DNA from: Candidatus Methanogaster sp. UBA203
GTDB taxonomy: Archaea > Halobacteriota > Methanosarcinia > Methanosarcinales > Methanogasteraceae
DNA: 8,570 nucleotides
Reading direction: 5' to 3'
Assembly (NCBI GenBank): GCA_002503595.1
Contig: DASC01000019.1
Coordinates: 2,838-11,407 of the forward strand
Shown here: positions 5,647-8,570 of the stretch, piece by piece
How the letters are laid out: each line of letters starts with the position of its first letter
Position numbering within the stretch: position 1 is the stretch's first letter
Program-made: the position numbers and the translations under genes
The notes under the pieces: model-generated
Seen by the model: the letters and a program-made list of their open reading frames with translations, nothing else
Databases searched by the model: none
What the model was told of the DNA's origin: nothing

Positions 5647-6792
5647 TCACATCATGCGAAATATTAATGACATTATTCCTGGCTTTGCATCCTTCGTGGG
5701 TTCTGATTGGAAAGGGTTCATCGCCATATTAGGGGATCCCATAAAATCCTGATTGATACGGTCGGTTATTTCTTTGAATATCATCTTATAAGCAGTACAA
5801 TGTGGATCGACTCCCTTTACTTCACCGTTGTTAGGTACTATAGCATTGTAGGGGCATCCGCCTCGACAAAAATCGATGTAAGGGCATTCCTTGCATTCCC
5901 TGTCTACATAGTCCTTGAACTGGTGCATAAGCTTCCATGCGTCGGATCGGGAAAGATCGTCCATGCTGGGATGGTCATAGACACTACCCATCACATATTC
6001 TGGCATTCCCACGAAGCGATAGCAGGGGTATATGCTCCCATCAGGTCCCACCGCAAACGTGCTATCCATGCAATCCACGTAGGTGCAGACCGTGCCCCTG
6101 CGTGTGAACACACCTTTGCACAGGTGGTCGATATTCATAACTTCAATTTTGTCCATATTTTCCAGATATTTATCCAGAAGGTAAATCAACAAGTTCCCGT
6201 ACTCTTCAGAGTCAAGCACCCATTCGTTAGAGCTGTCATCACGTAACGACGGTAGTGCAGGATGCAATTTAAGAGTTAAGCCATTCTCCAGGAAAAAATT
6301 GAAGATCTCCTCTTTAAACTTTACAGATTGTGCGGTGAAGGTGCAGATAAATCTCACATCAAGACCGTTGTCACGGGCAATTTCATAGCCCCGCATGGTC
6401 TTATCGTAATATCCTTCTCCCCTCTGCAGGTCGTTAAGTTCCTTTGGACCATCCAGACTGGAACCGATTGGGATATTGTACGCAGCCAGAATCTGAGCTA
6501 ATTCAGGGGTCATCTTCCAGAGATTGGTTTGCAGGGCAAAAGCTGGTTTCAGATGACTTGCACCTTCTGCCAGCAATGGCAACGCTTCCCGGTAAAACTC
6601 CGCGCCGGCAAGGAGCGGCTCCCCGCCATGGAAGGTGAAGGTAACCTGATCATCCCGAAAATCTTTTAGCCATGTAACCACTTCCTTGATGGTTTCGATG
6701 CTCATTATCGGAGATCCTTCTTCGGAACTCCAGCAGTAACTACAATTGGAAGGACAGCCCAGAGTTGGGATTAGCATTACGTGAAAGACCAT
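5647..6792 (-). CDS. radical SAM/SPASM protein, anSME-like, probably peptide-modifying
   Basis: This 381-residue enzyme has the radical SAM cluster motif CPSNCSYC (Cys13, Cys17, Cys20), the GGEP motif at 56-59 and SLDGP at 112-116. Its SPASM domain carries seven cysteines in standard spacing: Cys241, then G-x4-Cys257, then Cys300-x2-Cys303-x5-Cys309-x3-Cys313, and Cys332 after a gap. Two auxiliary 4Fe-4S clusters are expected. The layout is that of anaerobic sulfatase-maturating enzymes and peptide-modifying SPASM proteins. From memory it is closest to a methanogen peptide-modifying group (Mhun_1560-like), which I cannot verify here. AAGGTGAT at 6796-6803 sits 3 bases before the ATG and matches the anti-SD well. 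No sulfatase and no convincing precursor peptide is in the window. Its promoter appears to lie in the tail of a broken dockerin frame. Confidence 0.85.
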   Translation of the reverse strand: MVFHVMLIPTLGCPSNCSYCWSSEEGSPIMSIETIKEVVTWLKDFRDDQVTFTFHGGEPLLAGAEFYREALPLLAEGASHLKPAFALQTNLWKMTPELAQILAAYNIPIGSSLDGPKELNDLQRGEGYYDKTMRGYEIARDNGLDVRFICTFTAQSVKFKEEIFNFFLENGLTLKLHPALPSLRDDSSNEWVLDSEEYGNLLIYLLDKYLENMDKIEVMNIDHLCKGVFTRRGTVCTYVDCMDSTFAVGPDGSIYPCYRFVGMPEYVMGSVYDHPSMDDLSRSDAWKLMHQFKDYVDRECKECPYIDFCRGGCPYNAIVPNNGEVKGVDPHCTAYKMIFKEITDRINQDFMGSPNMAMNPFQSEPTKDAKPGIMSLIFRMM

Positions 6793-6829
6793 AATATCAC
6801 CTTATTTTAGCTTTTTTCTAACTTTCTTC

Positions 6830-6847
6830 AAAAGTATTAATAGTTTT
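6830..6847 (-). promoter_or_regulatory. AT-rich near-palindrome, probable promoter of the radical SAM gene
   Basis: On the minus strand the sequence AAAACTATTAATACTTTT is a near-perfect palindrome (one mismatched pair) around TATTAATA. It lies about 40-55 bases upstream of the radical SAM start at 6792, the right distance for an archaeal TATA box with a short leader. It falls inside the 3' end of the decayed dockerin frame. Confidence 0.35.
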
Positions 6848-6895
6848 CCTGCAATTGGGGCTGCCACCCAGCCAGCCTTGCAGGATCATGAGCAC

Positions 6896-7053
6896 GGCAC
6901 AATCGGAAAATCTATTGAAATCACTGTAGCCTCAAGTTTTACCGCAGAGTACGCGGAGAACGCAGAGGAATCAGAAACCCCAGCGAAGGTTGGAACGGTC
7001 TTAAAACTCTGCGCCCTCTGCGGTGATAAATCACCGGATTTTTAGACAGTGCC
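6896..7053. mobile_element. 158-bp MITE with GGCAC/GTGCC ends and target duplication
   Basis: The element starts GGCACAATCGGAAAATC and its right end, read on the minus strand, is GGCACTGTCTAAAAATC: 13 of 17 terminal bases match. It is flanked by CATGAGCAC (6887-6895) and TATGAGCAC (7054-7062), an 8/9 target duplication (8 bp exact). Inside are three 9-mers, ACCGCAGAG-TACGCGGAG-AACGCAGAG (6941-6967), and an inverted array CTCTGCGCC-CTCTGCGGT (7007-7024). There is no coding capacity, so it would need a transposase supplied elsewhere. The GGCACTGT end and 8-bp duplication recall IS6/IS26-type ends, but that link is weak. Insertion into a dockerin frame that becomes whole on removal supports true transposition. 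Confidence 0.8.
6941..7024. repeat. palindromic array of ACCGCAGAG-type 9-mers
   Basis: Three direct 9-base units on the left (6941-6967) face two inverted units on the right (7007-7024), separated by 39 bases. The outermost units are perfect complements (ACCGCAGAG and CTCTGCGGT), so a long imperfect hairpin can form. The same word occurs again at 8561-8569. Confidence 0.8.
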
Positions 7054-7307
7054 TATGAGCACTTCGAGGGACGTGACCTGCCCCTCGTGGTTGACATCAG
7101 CGGCGGCGAGCATCGCGGGGTCGCACGAGGCGGAACCGCCGGCTGCGAATGCAAGCGCGATCGCGGCGTCTGGGAGGGTGAGGGTACCGTCGCCGTTGAG
7201 GTCGCCTTTCTGCGGCGAGATGGATGCATGAGTGGGTAATTGTTCCACGCTGCCACCGCCGCCCGGGATCGGGTGACGGATTTAGAGTTATTCTATTAGG
7301 GCAGACC

Positions 7308-7670
7308 CTACCAATCCAAAACCAACTTACCCGATTTTCCAAGCAGATGAACATCCATTGTTCCGAAAAAAACTCTACCAACGAGACAGTCGATATTCAA
7401 TCTTGGGTGCATATCCACTCCAATAACCTCAACTTCTTTCTCCATATCGCCTACAGCTACTGCTCCTTTGAACACAGGTAACATCAGCGTTCCTCCGGGG
7501 ATGAATATCTCCTGTTCCCGCACGGTATCGAGCAATTCCTCGCATATTGCTCTCGGTGCAGTGCAATAATCTGCGCCAGAATCAAGAATTCCGATTAAAC
7601 TGATCCTCCCGGAACTGCCGCTTATTTGCACAGGAAGTATCGGTTTGCCATCTCGATATTGAAATTCCAT
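7308..7670 (-). CDS. retropepsin-like aspartic protease, clan AA (AF_0612-like)
   Basis: This 120-residue protein has one retropepsin half-domain. The catalytic loop is ILDSGADYCTAP with Asp30-Ser31-Gly32. A later hydrophobic-glycine segment, IDCLVGRVFF, corresponds to the family's ILGR-type second motif. As in retroviral proteases, activity would need a homodimer. Small single-domain archaeal members of this kind are known (AF_0612 family), with unknown substrates. There is no signal peptide or membrane segment, so it should act in the cytosol. It starts 8 bases after the stop of the DUF5678-like gene, so the two form an operon. The ribosome site is weak (GGGCG), which also fits translational coupling. 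The pair lies between two dockerin remnants in direct orientation. Confidence 0.8.
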   Translation of the reverse strand: MEFQYRDGKPILPVQISGSSGRISLIGILDSGADYCTAPRAICEELLDTVREQEIFIPGGTLMLPVFKGAVAVGDMEKEVEVIGVDMHPRLNIDCLVGRVFFGTMDVHLLGKSGKLVLDW

Positions 7671-7678
7671 GTTACGCC

Positions 7679-7882
7679 CTACAATATTGCAATTGTATCT
7701 TCTGATGGACCAAGCCGGTGTATGAACGGTTCTTTGATCCCCAATTCACACAACCTTTTCACCACCGCATCATAGGTATCTCCGATGGAAACAACTTTTC
7801 CGTTGTGCATTCCGATGACTTTATGTGGGTATTTTACTTCCAATTCCCTCTCCATGCGCTTAAATGCCTCGAAATCGTCCAT
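7679..7882 (-). CDS. DUF5678-like small protein
   Basis: This 67-residue protein fits the DUF5678 pattern: an N-terminal helix (FEAFKRMERELEVKYP), then KVIGMHNGKVVSIGDTYDAV and a helix, ending in PFIHRLGP. This small alpha/beta fold has no assigned biochemical function. Genes of this family are often found directly upstream of retropepsin-like proteases, as here, which is family knowledge from memory. The ATG at 7882 has AGGAGA at 7893-7898, and TTATAATAA at 7921-7929 is a good TATA candidate. A role as partner or regulator of the protease, in the manner of an antitoxin-like small protein, is inference. Confidence 0.75.
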   Translation of the reverse strand: MDDFEAFKRMERELEVKYPHKVIGMHNGKVVSIGDTYDAVVKRLCELGIKEPFIHRLGPSEDTIAIL

Positions 7883-7920
7883 TTTAATCAGTTCTCCTAT
7901 GGATGTGAATTTGTGTTGGG

Positions 7921-7929
7921 TTATTATAA
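7921..7929 (-). promoter_or_regulatory. TATA element for the DUF5678/protease pair
   Basis: TTATAATAA on the minus strand lies 39-47 bases upstream of the DUF5678-like start at 7882, with AGGAGA in between. It coincides with the TAA stop (7924-7926) of the upstream dockerin remnant, so the pair's promoter sits in the end of that relic. Confidence 0.45.
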
Positions 7930-8139
7930 TTCTATCGCCCCTGCCGCCGCCTGCAGGATCATGAGCGCGTCGAGCGACATTACCTGTCCATCGTGGTTGA
8001 CGTCAGCGGTGGCGAGCATCGCGGGGTCGCACGAGGCGGAACCGCCGCCGGCTGCGATTGCAAGCGCGATCGCGGCGTCTGCGGGGGTGAGGATGCCGTC
8101 AGAGTTGAGGTCGCCTATTTGTGGCGGGTCAGCCCACTG
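7924..8139 (-). pseudogene. headless dockerin domain, intact but without a start codon
   Basis: After a TAG at 8140-8142 the minus strand encodes 71 residues that form a complete type I dockerin. The first calcium loop is DLNSDGILTPAD with helix AAIALAIAAGG; a Cys linker follows, then the second loop DVNHDGQVMSLD and helix ALMILQAAAG, ending AIEL and TAA. Both loops keep the D-x-N-x-D-G pattern. No ATG, GTG or TTG precedes the domain in frame, and the sequence upstream of the stop shows no host enzyme or signal peptide. It is therefore a detached C-terminal domain rather than a gene. Its DNA is very similar to the other dockerin remnant (about 7062-7205). The matching helix end here supports the reconstruction of the MITE-split copy. 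Confidence 0.8.
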
Positions 8140-8150
8140 CTACATGACTG

Positions 8151-8189
8151 CACAAAGCTTTGCGCCCGAAGAGCGGGACCGGAGCGGTC
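8151..8189. other. three adjacent short palindromes downstream of hicB
   Basis: CAAAGCTTTG (8153-8162), CCCG-AAGAG-CGGG (8165-8177) and GACCG-GAG-CGGTC (8177-8189) follow each other closely. They lie in the 100-bp stretch between the hicB stop and the dockerin remnant. They could fold on the hicB transcript as a 3' structure or terminator. No gene was recognised in 8140-8238. Confidence 0.4.
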
Positions 8190-8238
8190 GGTGCCTATCG
8201 CCACCTCATCGGGACACTTTCCGCATCTGGAATGTTGG

Positions 8239-8466
8239 TCAGGCGGTGACCGGATCATTGATCCCAAGGTACTCTGAAAAGGCTTCTGACGCAGGAACTT
8301 GTACACCGTCTTCAGCCAACCCCTCCAAATGCATTACGATCGCTTCATACATATTTTGCTCAACTTCTTCGCGTGTACTGCCGGTTGCCACACAACCAGG
8401 CAGGTCTGGCGAATATGATGAGTAGTTCCCGTTTGCCTTTTCAATGACAATTGGAAACCTGTGCAT
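8239..8466 (-). CDS. hicB: short HicB-family antitoxin-like protein, orphan
   Basis: This 75-residue protein has the HicB antitoxin fold: IVIEKANGNYSSYSPDLPGC near the start, VATGSTREEVEQNMYEAI and the helix MHLEGLAEDG. It lacks the C-terminal helix-turn-helix or ribbon-helix-helix DNA-binding domain of long HicB forms. No hicA toxin gene is visible upstream (8467-8570) or downstream within the window. Short, partnerless HicB proteins are common in archaea and may not act as antitoxins. The ribosome site is weak (GAAAGAAGA). TTAAATAG at 8508-8515 on the minus strand is the likely TATA element and touches the end of a MITE at 8516. Confidence 0.8.
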   Translation of the reverse strand: MHRFPIVIEKANGNYSSYSPDLPGCVATGSTREEVEQNMYEAIVMHLEGLAEDGVQVPASEAFSEYLGINDPVTA

Positions 8467-8507
8467 GATTATCTTCTTTCATTTGAGTTTCGCCTGTTTT
8501 AAGATGC

Positions 8508-8515
8508 TATTTAAG
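8508..8515 (-). promoter_or_regulatory. TATA element of hicB
   Basis: CTTAAATAG on the minus strand (8507-8515) lies 42-49 bases before the hicB ATG at 8466, the usual archaeal spacing with a short leader. It directly abuts the outer end of the second MITE and would form part of that element's target duplication. Confidence 0.4.
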
Positions 8516-8570
8516 GGCACTGTCGCTTTTTCAAGTGAAATCGCCATACCCTTGGATTTTACCGCAGAGC
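8516..8570. mobile_element. second MITE of the same family, cut by the window edge
   Basis: The sequence starts GGCACTGTCGCTTTTTC, runs 45 bases and then enters ACCGCAGAG (8561-8569). In the complete element at 6896 the distance from GGCAC to ACCGCAGAG is also exactly 45 bases. The two 45-base ends align without gaps at 28 positions, including TGAAATC and the terminal GGCAC. The GGCACTGTC start also matches the right end of the first element over 9 bases. The rest is outside the window. Confidence 0.65.

Larger units (their letters stand above)
6818..7281 (-). pseudogene. dockerin-domain remnant, split by a MITE
   Basis: Reading down the minus strand, an open frame starts after a TAA at 7282-7284. 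It encodes a Gly-rich linker (PGGGGS), then a type I dockerin: first calcium loop DLNGDGTLTLPD, helix, a Cys-containing linker and second loop DVNHEGQVTSLE. The frame then runs into a 158-bp element and stops at 7042-7044, giving LEVLIGTV instead of the expected end. The lost piece lies beyond the element (6818-6895): VLMILQGWLGGSPN and on to TAG at 6818-6820. Joining the parts at the target duplication restores SLEVLMILQGWLGG in frame. Dockerins bind cohesins for cell-surface or secreted assemblies. A GTG at 7248 could start a 68-residue product, but there is no signal peptide or catalytic host domain. The whole is best read as a C-terminal relic. Confidence 0.8.

Noticed and set aside
5707..6246. 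A 179-codon plus-strand frame under the radical SAM gene
   Set aside because: It is antisense to the SPASM domain, where cysteine spacing proves the minus-strand gene is real.
6818..6889. A 23-residue minus-strand frame (MILQGWLGGSPNC...) just upstream of the radical SAM gene, a tempting precursor peptide
   Set aside because: It has no ribosome site and its first residues are the last helix of the MITE-split dockerin, in frame with it. It is debris rather than a designed peptide, although translation cannot be fully excluded.
6941..7024. A CRISPR array made of the 9-bp repeats
   Set aside because: The units are too short and contiguous, without spacers, and are inverted between arms; no cas gene is nearby.
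6896..7053. Assigning the MITE to the IS6/IS26 family because of its GGCACTGT end and 8-bp duplication
   Set aside because: Only a few terminal bases agree, one end reads GGCACAAT, and no transposase is present. The similarity is too short to name a family.
7718..8425. A 235-codon plus-strand open frame
   Set aside because: It runs antisense through hicB, a dockerin remnant and the DUF5678-like gene, all of which have clear protein signatures. Its translation shows no domain; it arises from the GC-rich opposite strand.

Overview
The window looks like a euryarchaeal genome fragment, most likely from a methanogen or an anaerobic methane-oxidising relative (Methanosarcinales/ANME type). The signs are a methanogen-type thymidylate synthase, an archaeal PRC-barrel protein, an AF_0612-like clan AA aspartic protease, stand-alone dockerin domains, AT-rich archaeal TATA elements and GGTGAT-type ribosome binding sites. 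The lineage is inferred from gene content only. No rRNA, tRNA, CRISPR array or transposase gene was seen.

Left part (1-2658): a ketopantoate reductase gene (CoA synthesis) overlaps a small cupin gene by 4 bases. Both are followed on the same strand by a methanogen-type thymidylate synthase. A convergent PRC-barrel gene comes next and shares an AT-rich, apparently bidirectional promoter region with a divergent SAM-dependent methyltransferase. A perfect 13-bp palindrome lies about where the PRC-barrel transcript should start.

Middle part (2752-5500): the methyltransferase and a lone asparagine-synthase-type ATP-pyrophosphatase appear once to have been adjacent, overlapping genes. They are now split by about 1.23 kb holding a 60-residue small protein and a soluble SDH-family Clp-fold serine proteinase. 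A 40-bp direct repeat (37/40 identical) flanks this cassette. The second copy still encodes what looks like the original methyltransferase C-terminus and its stop codon, and the present methyltransferase carries a new tail. The cassette brings its own TATA-like element and is visibly more AT-rich than its neighbours.

Right part (5647-8570, all minus strand): a radical SAM/SPASM enzyme, then an accessory patchwork. The patchwork holds two headless dockerin remnants in direct orientation, a DUF5678 plus aspartic protease gene pair between them, and an orphan short HicB. One dockerin reading frame is interrupted by a 158-bp MITE with GGCAC...GTGCC ends, an 8/9-matching target duplication and an internal palindromic array of ACCGCAGAG-type 9-mers. 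Removing the element and one target copy restores the dockerin frame exactly. A second element of the same family starts at 8516 and runs off the window, directly upstream of hicB.

The best candidates for something new are the repeat-flanked small-protein/SDH-proteinase cassette and the MITE family defined here by its ends.
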